A DNA stretch of 64,000 nucleotides from Bettongia penicillata ogilbyi (Eukaryota > Chordata > Mammalia > Diprotodontia > Potoroidae). The notes under the pieces are model-generated. The model worked only from the letters and a program-made list of their open reading frames with translations. It was not told the origin of the DNA and did not search any database. Below are positions 22,487 through 33,085 of this stretch, piece by piece. The stretch lies in the NCBI GenBank assembly GCA_023548195.1, contig JAJHZJ010000220.1, positions 2,301,279-2,365,278 on the forward strand. Reading direction: 5' to 3'. Position 1 is the stretch's first letter. Each line of letters begins with the position of its first letter. The position numbers and the translations under genes are program-made.

Positions 22487-24122
22487 TGATGTGGTTATAG
22501 CATATAACACCCTGGGGTTAAGGAGAATATTAAGCCTTGATTTTCCAGTAATTTGAGAGGCTCATCTTGCTAGGGGCTTGAGAGACCATCCTATAACTTG
22601 AGAGAATCCTATACTCTAAAGTCCTTTCCTATCTTTTTTTTTAAAGTTTATTTCTTTATTTTTAATTTTCCCCATTCACTTCTATAAGATTTTGAGTTCC
22701 AGATTTTTTCCCCATCCCTCCCCTCACCCAGCCAAAACTGTGCAAACTGATATAGGCTCTATGTACACATTCATATTACACATATATTTACATTAGTCTT
22801 ATTGTAAAGAAGAATTAGAGCCCATGGGAGAAACCACAAGAAAGAAGAAAAGAGAAAGAGAGAGCAAATAGTATGCTTTGGTCTCTATTCAGACTCCGTA
22901 GTTCTTTCTCTGGATGTGGATAGCATTTTCCATCATGAGTCATTTAATGTTGTCTTAGATCCTTGCATTACTGAGCAGAGATACATTTATCAAAATTAGT
23001 CATTGAACAATGTTGTTGTTACCGTGTAAAATGTTTTGGTTCTGTTCACTTCATTCAAGATCAGATCACATAAGTCTTTCCAGGTTTTTTTAAAGTTCTC
23101 CAGATGATCATTTCTTACGTAACAATAGTATTATAGTATTCCATTACATACAACTTCTTCAGTCATTTCCAAATGGATGAGGATCCCTTCAATTTACAAT
23201 TCTTTGCCACCACAAAAAGAGCTAAAATAAACATTTTTGTGCTTGTGGGTCTCTTTGCTGTTTTTATGATGTCCTTAGGATACAGACCTTGAAGTAGTAT
23301 CGCTGAGTCAAAAGGTATGCACAGTTTTATTGCATGCATTAGTCTTCCAATTTTCCCATATATTCTCCAGCATTTATAGTTTTCCTGTTTTGTCATGTTA
23401 GCCAACTTGACAGGTGTGATGTGGCACATAAGAGTTGTTTTCATTTGCATTTCTCTAATCAATGGTTATTTTATAGCATTTTTTTGTATGACTACAAATA
23501 GATTCAATCTCTTCCTCTGAAAACTCCCTGTTCATATCCTTTGACCATTTATCAATTGAGGAATGACTTGCACTCTTATAAATTTAACACAATTCTCTAT
23601 ATAATGGAGAAATGAGGCCTTTATCAGAGACACTGTTTATTAAAATTATGTCCCAGTTTTCTGCTTCCCTTCTAATCTTGGTTGCACTGGCTTTGTTTGT
23701 ACAAAAACTATTCAATTTAATGCAATTAAAATTATCCATTTTGCATTTCATAATGTTCTCTGTCTCTTGTTAGATCATAAATTCCTCCATTCTGCATAAA
23801 TCTGACGGTAAACTATTCCTTGCTCTTCTTTTACTTATAGTATCAGCCTTTATATCTAAATCATGTGCCCATTTTGAGTTTACCTTTGTATAAGTACTTT
23901 CCTATCTTGAAACACCATAAAACTATAACCCCATCTGAATCATCTTCAGGCTTTCTGCCAGAATTTTGCTATATAAACTTAGCTTTTCCAGATGCCAGTT
24001 GCCTTAGTTAGCCTCATTGCTTTGACCCATGTGCTTTAATATCAATAAACTCTTGCTTTCTAGGACAACGTCTATTGAATTCTTTTACATGAAACTGCTC
24101 TCCAGCATCTATCTCTATCGCA
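22487..24122 (+). repeat. ERV1 3' LTR, split by an L1
   Basis: LTR sequence lies at 22487-22635 and 23892-24122, about 375 bp without the insertion. It carries TATATAAA at 23970-23977 and AATAAA at 24044-24049, spaced as promoter and poly(A) signal. It begins TG and ends CA. Comparison with 14875-15250 confirms both halves. Confidence 0.85.
22636..23891 (-). mobile_element. 5'-truncated L1 inside the ERV1 3' LTR
   Basis: The target duplication is AAGTCCTTTCCTATCTT at 22619-22635 and AAGTACTTTCCTATCTT at 23892-23908 (one mismatch in 17). A T-rich start marks the 3' tail, so the element reads on the minus strand. Its ORF2 C-terminal part (23462-23163) reads MIREMQMKTTLMCHITPVKL and later IPFDSAILLQGLYPKDI, matching the end of L1 ORF2, with one longer continuous frame of 99 codons. 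The remaining 3' part is 3' UTR. It is truncated inside ORF2. Confidence 0.9.
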
Positions 24123-25660
24123 TGAGCTAAGAATAATTTTTGTTTTGTTTTTACATTTTTAAATACAATACTTTATTTTAAAGTGCAAAAAACATTCTTA
24201 GCTCTCTGGCTATACAAAAATTGGCTGAATTTGACTCATGATCTGTAGTTTTCTGACCTTTGATTAAGTCAATGGATATTCTTATCCACTTGTTTTTTTT
24301 TTTTTTTTCCCATATAGATATTTTGGCCCTCCTGTTTTAAATTATTGTGGATTTCATTATTATGAATTTAAGAGACCTTATCATTTTGGGGGGCTTGAGG
24401 TAATTAGTAAAATACCTGCCAAAAAGAGACATATGGATAAAACACCAGAGAAACCCTCTTCCATTTAGACTCCGAACTCAATATGCTCTAGCATACTGTC
24501 AAATACCCTAGTTAATCTTTTTTGTTTTATTATACTTTGTTTCATATTAAAAATCAGAAGGTTCTCAATAAAGTCATCTCCACTTTTATACCATTCAATG
24601 AATCTTTAGTAAATTTGGCATAGGTATGGAAGATATCTTGGATGAGATGGATGAAAACCTTTAGGAGGAGTTCTGTTTTATCAAATAGTCAACAAATAGC
24701 CAGTTAGTGGAATCCTTCAAAGATGTTGTTGGCTCTAGAATATCTTCTACAAAAATTTGCCTATCCTCTATTTATACTTTCATCACGGATGCATTGTAAA
24801 TTATTCATAGGAAAGTAAGCACATGAATCAACAATGTGAAAGAAAAACCCCTGTGAGCTGTTAAGTAGAAAAAAAAAAAAACAGGACTAAAAAGAAGAAC
24901 CTGGAATGAACCTGTCTCATCACAATTTACACAGATGCACATTCATTGCCTGAGAATGAGCTTGCAAGCTGTAACAATATCTCTTCTGAGATGTCCAAAA
25001 TCCAGTTGGTAAGGGTAAGACATTTAAACATTTCAAATAAAGGGAATTTGGGGAGAAAGGTGAAAATAGTTCCCTTTCCCAAGCAAGGGGAAAATTCAGG
25101 AGAGGAAGTAAGGAATTTCAGGTTTCTGTCATGGGGCTCTTTGATACAGAAATCAGACTGACAATTCAAGATTTGCGCATAAACAATATGAGGATGTAAA
25201 ACAGGATGTGTCCTAGAACCCCATAACCAACAATTAGTAAAGTCTCTGGAGATAAGGATGTCTCCTGGAGGTTCCTAAACCACCAGATGGCTCAGGTTCT
25301 ACTTCAAAGCTGGTAACTTTGATTACCTAACTGATTTCAGAGTTGCTGATTTCCTGTACATCTACACCACAAAGGACCATTGTCTTGTCAAACCAACAAA
25401 ATAAATCCTCCTACAGTTCTCCTGGTGGGGGAAGGGGTAGTTCAAGCAAATCAAGGAATCAGTTTTCATAGCAGTGGATGATAAATCTCCCATTGTCCAC
25501 CCCCAAGCAGCTGGTACAAATCCCCTTTTCCCCACATCCTGAGAATTAATTCAACTTCCCCAAAACTCATAGCATGAACTTTCTTTGAGTCCTTGAGGTA
25601 GTCCAATGACTCTTCTGTTCTTTGTTAGAGACATTTTTACTTACTCATAAAATATATGTC
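24123..25660. other. unassigned DNA
   Basis: Contains a poly(T) run (24293-24309) and an A run near 24870. No gene or recognised repeat. Short frames on both strands at 24927-25169 mirror each other and have no motif. Confidence 0.5.
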
Positions 25661-25664
25661 AAGA

Positions 25665-26100
25665 TAAATCAACCACCATTTTATTAAGCACCTGCTGTGT
25701 GCAAGGTACAGTGCTAAGTAATAGGGATTGTGAATAACTTCTTACAGAACATGTAATCGTAGCTGGAACTTGAAGAAAGTCAGGGGACCCTGGAGTCAAA
25801 GATGAAGAAGGATGGAGATCATTCCAAGGAATGGAATGTATTTAGTAAAAAATGCCCAGAGTCAGGAGATAGAGTGTTTTGTGTAAGAAACAGCCAGTGA
25901 GTCAGTGTCACTAGATCACAGGATACATGCAGGGGTGCCAGGTATAAGCATACTGGAAATGCAGGAAGGACACGGGTTTTAGGCTTTAATGTTAGGCTTT
26001 AAATGACTAACAACATTTTTAATTGAACTCACTGGAGTTTGTTAAATAGAAGCAGGTCTTAGCACATGACAGTGAAGTTAAATTGAAATGAGATTTTTGG
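25665..26100 (-). repeat. L2 LINE 3' portion, antisense
   Basis: Starts TTTATTAAGCACCTGCTGTGT, the complement of the L2 3' end. The antisense order continues with GGAACTTGAAGAAAGTCAGG, AAATGCCCAGAGTCAGGAGA, CAGTGTCACTAGATCACAGG and CTCACTGGAGTTTGTTAAAT. No open frame. Confidence 0.75.
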
Positions 26101-26940
26101 TTTTTGCTGTAGAATAATATTGCTACTGAAATCTTAATAAAAACTTTATATTTTTTTCATCTTTTCTGTTTCCAGTTTCATCCTCTTGTTTTTTCTATTT
26201 GTATACTCAGTGCTTGTTACTGTGCTTAATAAATGTACAATTAATAAATGTCTTTTTCATTCATTAATTTAGTCTTAAAGAAAATATTCAGGCTAATAGT
26301 TGTAAAGCTTTTTATAGTCTATAAACCACTGTCTCCTTTAAATTCTTACTCAAGTATGATATTTTCCAAAACATTTTTTTGCTATCCTTACTTTTGCATT
26401 GAATTTCTGAGCATTAGAGTAAATATTGCTTTTATTTGGATGGTCTTTGCAAGTTCTTCACTGAATTCTTTTCTCCTTTCCAACAGGGAATGGTGAATAT
26501 CAACAATTACCTTCAGAGACAGTCTTATTTCTCCCCAAATGCTTGTTATAACAGCCTCAACAGGAAATATTTCTTGTTGTCTTTGGACACGCAATAAAAG
26601 AAATAACTTTGCCTACTCCTTTCTACAAATATTGGTGAGTCATTCTTTCATTTAGTTATAGTTTTCCTTTGTTTTCTGGTTTCTTTCATGTTGAGAAATT
26701 CTATGTAGATACAATTCAGTTCAGGTGGAGGTATATACCTATATACCATTTATAACTTTCAGGACAAAGATCTGGCATTTAGAATAACAGCTACTAAGTT
26801 AATAATCATAAATATTATTACTAGCCTTGAAGAACCAAATACTATGCTGACATTGTTACATTAATAAAAAAAAGGATTTATAATATTTTACTAAACAATC
26901 AAGATAGATAATAGATATATAGGACAAATAAAAGTATATA
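26100..26940. other. unassigned DNA with L2-like tail words
   Basis: GCTTAATAAATG near 26223 resembles an L2 tail but the rest is not assignable. A frame at 26248-26496 has no motif. Confidence 0.4.
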
Positions 26941-26944
26941 GATA

Positions 26945-27110
26945 TAAGCACATTTAGCAAATGTTTACCATCTGTCAGATCTTGTGTTATGTTCTGGAAA
27001 TGACACTGTAAACAATCAATATGGCTCCTATCCTCAAAGAAATTATACTCTACTGGAACACAAAGAATTGAATGGAAATCTCTGAGAAGGGCTATAGAGG
27101 TAAGTGTTTT
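26945..27110 (-). repeat. L2 LINE 3' fragment, antisense, diverged
   Basis: AGCAAATGTTTACCATCTGTC, then GGCTCCTATCCTCAAAGAAA and TTATACTCTACTGGAACACA, in the order of an antisense L2 3' end. Confidence 0.5.
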
Positions 27111-27780
27111 AGAGGATGATTTTTTTTAAACAACGATGATCTGGAAATGGTTGGGAAAATTATAATGATTTAATGTGAAGAGAAAGATTACTCTGCACAA
27201 AACGATAATGTAGGCAGGTCAGTGGAATTACTAATAATGTGCTTAAAAAAAGAACAGCAATAAATTAAATAGAAGCATAAAGCATAGGAAAAGGAGGGTG
27301 CCAAATAATAAAGCATACAAAAGAAAAAAATGTAGGAGGGTGTAATAATAGAGAAAAAAGTCAGACAATAGTCTGTGACTCAGAACAAGGGAAAAGAAGA
27401 GACAGGTAGTAGGATTATAAAGCTGAATTTAGGCTGATAGTTACTCCCACTGGAACAGATCTTTCTTGTTCTCAAACTATTTTAACCTTTGACTTGAAAT
27501 TAAGGTTGCATGATATAAGATACAAGCAGGATAATATAGAAAGCTAGAAAAATCAGAATTTTTATTTTCTTTTCAGTATTTCAACTTACATTGCTATCTT
27601 TATCTGTACTGTTTTTCATGTCTCCCCTTTTGTTGTTGAAATATGCTTTCATAAATGGGAAAAGTTCCAAAAATTACATTAAGATGAGAGACAGAGGTAG
27701 TGGATAGAAAGTTGGGCATGAAGTTAGCAAAATCTAAGTCTGCATTTGATATTAGCTATGTAATTCAGGGCAAAGCTCCT
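27110..27780. other. unassigned AT-rich DNA
   Basis: No gene or clear repeat was seen. Confidence 0.5.
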
Positions 27781-27784
27781 ATTT

Positions 27785-28090
27785 GCTCACTTTCCTCCAT
27801 CCTTAGAATGTTTTGCCTCCTCATCTCAGCTTCAGAGAATTCTTTTTTCCTTCAAGCAAAAGCTCAAACACCACCTTTTTTTTTTCCTCTTAAAGCTTTT
27901 CCTGATCCTCTCAATTCCTGGGTCCTATCTACCTAAATAATTTGTCATTATTTTGTTTATATTTACATGTGTATATATAGTGTCTATACCAATAGAAGGG
28001 AAGCTCTCTCAGATTTGGATTTGTTTCCTTCATTGGGTTTGTATCCACAGTTCCTAGAAAAGTGCCTGGCTTAATTAACTATTTATTAAC
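27785..28090 (+). repeat. L2 LINE 3' end
   Basis: CTTCAAGCAAAAGCTCAAACA, CTTAAAGCTTTTCCTGATCCT, GAAGGGAAGCTCTCTCAG, GTATCCACAGTTCCTAGAAAA and GTGCCTGGCTTAATTAAC follow the order of the L2 ORF2 end and 3' UTR, sense orientation. Confidence 0.75.
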
Positions 28091-28194
28091 TGACCTCATC
28101 TCACTGTTACTCAAGTTTCCACCAACAGTAACATGGGAATAAAGAGTTATATTATTGATTAGAGGGACACTAGAGTTGAGAGGAAAAACACTTT

Positions 28195-28312
28195 GTAACT
28201 TTTAAAAATTATGTACTTCATTATGACTTTGGACAAGTCACTTAACTTTCTGAAGTTTAACTTTCTAACCTGTAAAATAGGGTGTGTAACACTAGATTGT
28301 TGTGAGGAGGGA
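28195..28312 (+). repeat. MIR-like SINE fragment
   Basis: GACTTTGGACAAGTCACTTAA and TGTAAAATAGGGTGTGTAACA are the sense MIR core. It is cut short by the HAL1-like element that follows. Confidence 0.65.
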
Positions 28313-28328
28313 GGAAAGAAAGAAAGAG

Positions 28329-30735
28329 AGGATGGAGCCAAGATGGCGGAGTAGAAAGACTCTATGCTATCTCCCAACCCACAGCCCATATATTTCCTGC
28401 AAGAAGAACTCCCCACAAATTCTGTATCACTGCAACGCACGCAGAAACACAGTGGAAAAGATTTCCCTTCCAGAGAGCCCGGGAGAGCCGTCTCCAGGAG
28501 TCCGTCGCGCCCCAGAAAGCAGAGTCCACCCCTGAGCTGCCCTGGCCACATGGCCAAGAAGAGCAGATCTGAGCAGGCTTCAGGGACAGAATCTCCGGTG
28601 GCCGGGAAGGTCCCTCCACCTACAGATGCTACAGGTCAGTGAGAGAGATGTCTAGGCTGGCTGAGAGGGGAGTGGGGTGTCTCCGGACTCGGGCCCCCTT
28701 GGGAGAGCGGCAGAGGGAGCGGCAGAGACAGCAGTAGAGGCAGAAGCGGCGGCCTGGAACAGCAGGCAGCAGCAGGCAGAAATTCAGGTCTCTGCATAAA
28801 CCCCCTGAGGGAACTGAGCCTGGGAGGCAGCCCTGCCCCCACCCAAGAACCAGAACTTAAGCTCACATTGAATAGCAGCCAGGCCTGCAACTGAAAGCCC
28901 ATTTGAATCTCAGACCCCAAGCACTACCTGGGCAGATATAGGCAAGGGTGGATAGGAATCTCAGAAGTCAAGTAACTGGCTGGGAAAATGCCCAGAAAAG
29001 GGAAGAAAAATAAGAATATAGAAAGCTATTTTGATGGGGTTCAGATGTTCCTGCCTTTCAATTCTGATGAAGAGGAAATATTCTTACCATCAGGGAAAGA
29101 TGTGGAGGTCAGAACCAAAAGAATGAAAAAATGGAAGAGAATGTGAAATATCTCATTGGAAAAACAGCTGACCTGGAAAATAGATCCAGGAAAGACTATT
29201 TAAAAATTATGGGACTACCTGAAAGTCATGATCAAAAAAAGAGCCTAGACATCATCTTCCATGAAATTATCGAGGAAAACTGCCCTGAGATTCTACAACC
29301 AAAGGGAAAAATAAGTATTGAAAGAATCCATCAATCACTGCCTGAAAGAGATCCCAAAAGAGAAACTCCTAGGAATATTGTGGCCAAATTCCAGAATTCC
29401 CAGGTCAAAGAGAAAATATTGCAAGCAGCTAGAAAGAAACAATTCCAGTACTGTGGAAATACAATCAGGATAACACAAGATCTAGCAGCTTCTACATTAA
29501 GGGATAGAAGGGCATGGAATAGGATAATCTAGAAGTCAAATGAACTAGGACTCAAACCAAGAATCACCTACCCAGCAAAACTTAGTATAATACTTCAGGG
29601 GAAAATATGGTCTTTCAATGAAACAGAGGACTTTCAAGCATTCTTGATGAGAAGACCAGAGCTGAAAAGAAAATCTGACTTTCAAACACAAGAATGAGAA
29701 GAAGTATGAAAAAGTAAACAGCAAAGACAAGTCTTAAGGGACTTACCAAAAGTGAACTGTTTACATTCCTACATGGAAAAACAGTATTTGTAACTCTTAA
29801 CATTTTTCAGTATCTGGGTAGTTGGTGGGACCATACACACACATACACACACACACACATGTACATGTGTGCATGCACACATACACACATGCATGCACAT
29901 ACAGAGACAGAGAGCACAGAGTGAATTGAATAGGATGGGACCATATCTTAAAAGAAATTAAGGTAAATGGTGAAAGAGAAATGTAGTGGGAGGAAAGAGG
30001 GTGAAATGGAATGGGGTAAATTATATCTCATTCAAGAGGTAAGCAGGAGACTTTTTATTGGAGGGAAAAAGAGGAGAGCTGAGAAAAAAACAAGAAGTTT
30101 ACCCTCATCACATTTGACTAAAGGAAGGATTAAAATGCACACTCATTTTGGTATGAAAACCTATCTTACAATACAGGAAAGTGGGGGAGAAGGAGATAAG
30201 CAAGGGGTGAGGGGATGATGGTAGGGAGGGAAATGGGAGGAGGGAGCAATTTGAAGTCAACACTTGGGGAGGGACAGGATCAAAATACAGAATAGAAACA
30301 ATGGGGGGCAGGATAGGATGGAGGGAAATACAGTTAGTCTTATACAACATGACTATTATGGAAGTCATTTGCAAAACTACACAGATATGGCCTATATTGA
30401 ATTTCCTGCCTTCCCAAAGGGAATGGGTGGGGAGGGAGGGATGGGGAGAATTTGGAACTCAAAGTTTTAGGAACAACTGGTTAGTATTGTTGTTGCTACT
30501 AGGAAATAAGAAATACAGTTAATGGGGAATAGAAAGTCATCTGGCCCTACAGGACAAAAGAGAAGATAGGGAAAAGAGAAGGGAGGGATGATAGAAGAGA
30601 GGGCAGATTGGTGATAGGGGAAATTAGAATGCTTGGTGTATTGGGGTGGGGGGAAGGGACAAATGGGGAGAAAATGTGGAACCCAAAATTTTGTGAAAAT
30701 GAATGTAAAAAGTTAAATAAATAAATTTAAAAAAA
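28329..30735 (+). mobile_element. HAL1-like element (copy A): 5' UTR, ORF1 with internal deletion, 3' UTR, no ORF2
   Basis: Begins GATGGAGCCAAGATGGCGG and carries a GC-rich 5' UTR to about 28985, ORF1 (28988-29697), then about 1 kb of 3' UTR, ending TTTTGTGAAAATGAATGTAAA with an A-rich tail near 30720-30735. No ORF2 between ORF1 and the tail. It is among the least decayed members here. The right flank is purine-rich, so the target duplication is ambiguous. A CA tract sits in the 3' UTR at 29835-29905. Confidence 0.88.
28988..29697 (+). pseudogene. L1-type ORF1 in HAL1 copy A, coiled coil deleted
   Basis: The start ATG (28988) is intact and the N-terminus reads MPRKGKKNKNIESYFDGVQM. After about 40 codons the sequence jumps from GATGTGGAGGTCAG to AACCAAAAGAATG, removing about 400 bp present in copy B (37880-38270). 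This deletes the coiled coil and shifts the frame to an early stop near 29147. The RRM and C-terminal regions remain open in another frame (29131-29532): YLIGKTADLENRSRKDYLKI, then PERDPKRETPRNIVAKFQ. A TAG at about 29530 interrupts before the last block, which reaches the normal end FQTQE and TGA at 29697. ORF1p normally trimerises through the missing part. Confidence 0.9.
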
Positions 30736-30865
30736 AAGAAAAAAAAGAAAGAAGGAAAGATAAAAAGAAAGAAGGATGGAAGTGGGAATGAAGAAAGGAG
30801 AAAGGAAGGAGAGAAGGAGAGAGGAAGGGTAATGAATGGAGGAAGGAAGAAAAGAGGGAAAAAAC
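30720..30865. repeat. purine-rich GGAA/GAAA simple repeat
   Basis: Almost entirely A and G, directly after the HAL1 tail. It probably grew from the A-rich tail. Confidence 0.9.
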
Positions 30866-30889
30866 AAGAAAGAAAACACAATCTACTTG

Positions 30890-31132
30890 CATTGAATGTC
30901 TATTATAGGTTAGACCATGTGTGAATTGCTTACAACTATCTCATTTGCTCTTCACAACAACCCTAGCTGGTATTTGCTATTATTATTTCCATTTCATAGT
31001 TAAAGAAACTGAGCCAAATTTGAAAGACCTGCCCAGGGTCATATAGCCAATAAGTATCTAAAATCAATTTTGAACTCGGATCTCTGTGACTCCAGGTCCA
31101 AGGCTTGATTCATTGTGCCATCTAGCTGCCTC
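30890..31132 (-). repeat. MIR/MON-like SINE, antisense, nearly complete
   Basis: TCATTTGCTCTTCACAACAAC, ATTTCCATTTCATAGTTAAAG, GGTCATATAGCCAATAAGTAT, TTTTGAACTCGGATCTCTG, then CATTGTGCCATCTAGCTGCCT, the complement of the tRNA-like head (GGCAGCTAGATGGCACAATG). Confidence 0.88.
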
Positions 31133-31269
31133 TAAGAAAGTAGAAGATACAGGTAGAGTTAAAGTATTATTATTGTTATTATGAAGTCATTACCATTGCT
31201 GAGATTAATAATGATGGTTTATAATAGACATTTTAAAAATTCACTCCCATAAAAGTAAAATCTATCAGC

Positions 31270-31318
31270 CAAATCTTTCATATACATATATATGTATATA
31301 TGTGTGTGTATACATATA

Positions 31319-31360
<42 letters not shown>
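31270..31360. repeat. (TA)n-rich microsatellite
   Basis: Alternating TA/TG with a near-perfect TA run at 31325-31359. Confidence 0.95.
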
Positions 31361-31361
<1 letters not shown>

Positions 31362-32212
31362 CAATCCACCATAGATTTCTAGGTGTATTAATCTACATGC
31401 TAATGAAGGTGAATACTGATATCTTCTACAGATACTGGAATCTCTGATCTCCTTATTTAAATAAAGTGTTCCAGACATCAGAGTAGAAGGGGAAATGCCA
31501 AATTACCTTTAAATCTTGGTCAAGTTATAATGAAACTTGTATTACTGAGTTTTGTTTTGCTTTTTAAAGCTCTTCTTAAAGCGGTTTAGAACTCCTATGT
31601 TTTACAGTAGTATAACATTTTATATTTTGTTTCTTTGATATAAGCTGTAAGATTTCTTTTAATCTCCTATTTGAGCTGCAGAAATTGGCCCAATTCTCTA
31701 CAAAATAAAGTATGCAAAGAAACCCTTTCCTGGTGGGGTCAGTAGCAAGAGAATGATTAGTACAAAGTTAAATAAAACATACAAAGGAACATAATATTTA
31801 ACATAATATGCATATATTCATATATCGTTTAAATTAGATGGGAAAATGAGTCACCAACATTAACAGCTGAGCAACCATGACTCACTTTCTCTCTTTGCTT
31901 TTCATTTTATCTGTCTGGGAGTATGGAGCAAGATTTCCCTCTATATAACCCTGAAGATAACTGGGATAACAGTAGAACATGGGAAAATAGAAAGTTGTAC
32001 AGATCTCAATCACTTTGAGGATGGCTTAAGGACATTGGGTAACTAAGACTGCCAGAAACACTCTTCTGTCCTAGTGTCCTTCCCTCTGGCCATAAAACAA
32101 GAGTCAAATTCCCACCCTTGCTTGTATTGCCAGAAGTGGTACATTCCCAAAGGAGGTGTTCTGATGCATCCCTACAACAACAGGGAGATACACTGAATCT
32201 ACTGTAACTGCG
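31361..32212. other. unassigned DNA
   Basis: No gene or clear repeat was recognised. Confidence 0.5.
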
Positions 32213-32270
32213 CACACACACACACGCACACACACATGCACATACACACACAAGCATGCACACACACCAT
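32213..32270. repeat. (CA)n microsatellite
   Basis: CA run with CG and TG interruptions. Confidence 0.95.
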
Positions 32271-32514
32271 AAATATAAAACATTTCTAGTGCTGGGTCAA
32301 ATGATGCGTGGCTAAAAACAGATCTTGGTTACTGATTTGGATTGCAGAACTCTACAAGGAGTGGTAAAAGTGAGCTGACAATTAGGAAGAAGCTGGGATC
32401 TGTTACAGCCACTCCTCTCTATCTTCTATTTATTTTTAATGGACCAGTGATTCAGGATGCCTAATACATATCTAATTTCCCCTTTTCCTTAATCAAATAA
32501 TTTTAGAATGATAA

Positions 32515-32720
32515 TAGATCATATTTCCATAGTGTGTAAAGATATATGAAATTCTCACAACACACTTAGAACTGGTGAACTCATAACTATCCTAATTTTA
32601 CTGAGGAAAAAATTGAGGCCTGTAGAGTTCAAATTATTTGTCAAATGTCATAAAACTGGTGTCAGGAGGTCTAAGTGTCTCTTGACTTTAGATCTAGTAT
32701 TCTTTTAGCTACAGTAGATA
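32515..32720 (-). repeat. MIR-like SINE, antisense
   Basis: CTGAGGAAAAAATTGAGGCC, AATTATTTGTCAAATGTCATA, GGTGTCAGGAGGTCTAAGTG, GATCTAGTATTCTTTTAGC. This matches the antisense MIR order. Confidence 0.7.
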
Positions 32721-32819
32721 TCGGGGGGGCAGATATTTACAGGGAGAGAATTTTCAGGTCTCTCTATAATATGGGTCAACCAATTTTTCAAGTTTGTTTC
32801 ATATTTTTTCTATTTTTAG

Positions 32820-33085
32820 TATTTCTTCTCTAGCCCAATGTACCTGCTAATCATTCATTTAACTTTTGCCTACTTACCCTCACCAAGGCTATACTCCATA
32901 TATGGACTCTCCTCCTTTCTTCTCCTCACTTTAGCCCCAGAATTATTATTTTGCTTTAAATCTCAGCTCAGGTGCTTCTTTCCATATGTTCTCCCTCCTC
33001 AAATTACTTTGTTTTTACCCATCTATATAGGTTGTATCCCTCAAAGCCTAGTATGTAATAGGTGCATAATTAATGTAGTAGACAG
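32820..33085 (+). repeat. L2 LINE 3' end, diverged
   Basis: TTTAAATCTCAGCTCAGGTG, CCATATGTTCTCCCTCCTC, CCCTCAAAGCCTAGTATGTAA and TAGGTGCATAATTAATG are the L2 ORF2 end and 3' tail in sense order. Confidence 0.65.

Larger units (their letters stand above)
14875..24122 (+). mobile_element. ERV1: decayed class I (gamma-like) provirus
   Basis: Order: 5' LTR, tRNA-Phe-like primer site, gag remnants, protease, reverse transcriptase, RNase H, env transmembrane remnant, purine tract, 3' LTR. The coding order and the protease, RT and env motifs point to class I. Stops and frame changes occur throughout and no integrase is recognisable. Three later insertions are inferred: LTR-like DNA at about 15830-17190 and 20690-21060, and an L1 at 22636-23891. 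The paired LTRs differ at many sites, so the provirus is old. The flanks TCAG (before 14875) and TGAG (after 24122) may be a 4-bp target duplication with one change. It cannot encode a functional virus. Confidence 0.85.

Noticed and set aside
28159..28920. Several overlapping frames on both strands (77-132 codons)
   Set aside because: They lie in the GC-rich HAL1 leader and an adjacent MIR-like piece; stops are rare there because of base composition. No conserved motif.
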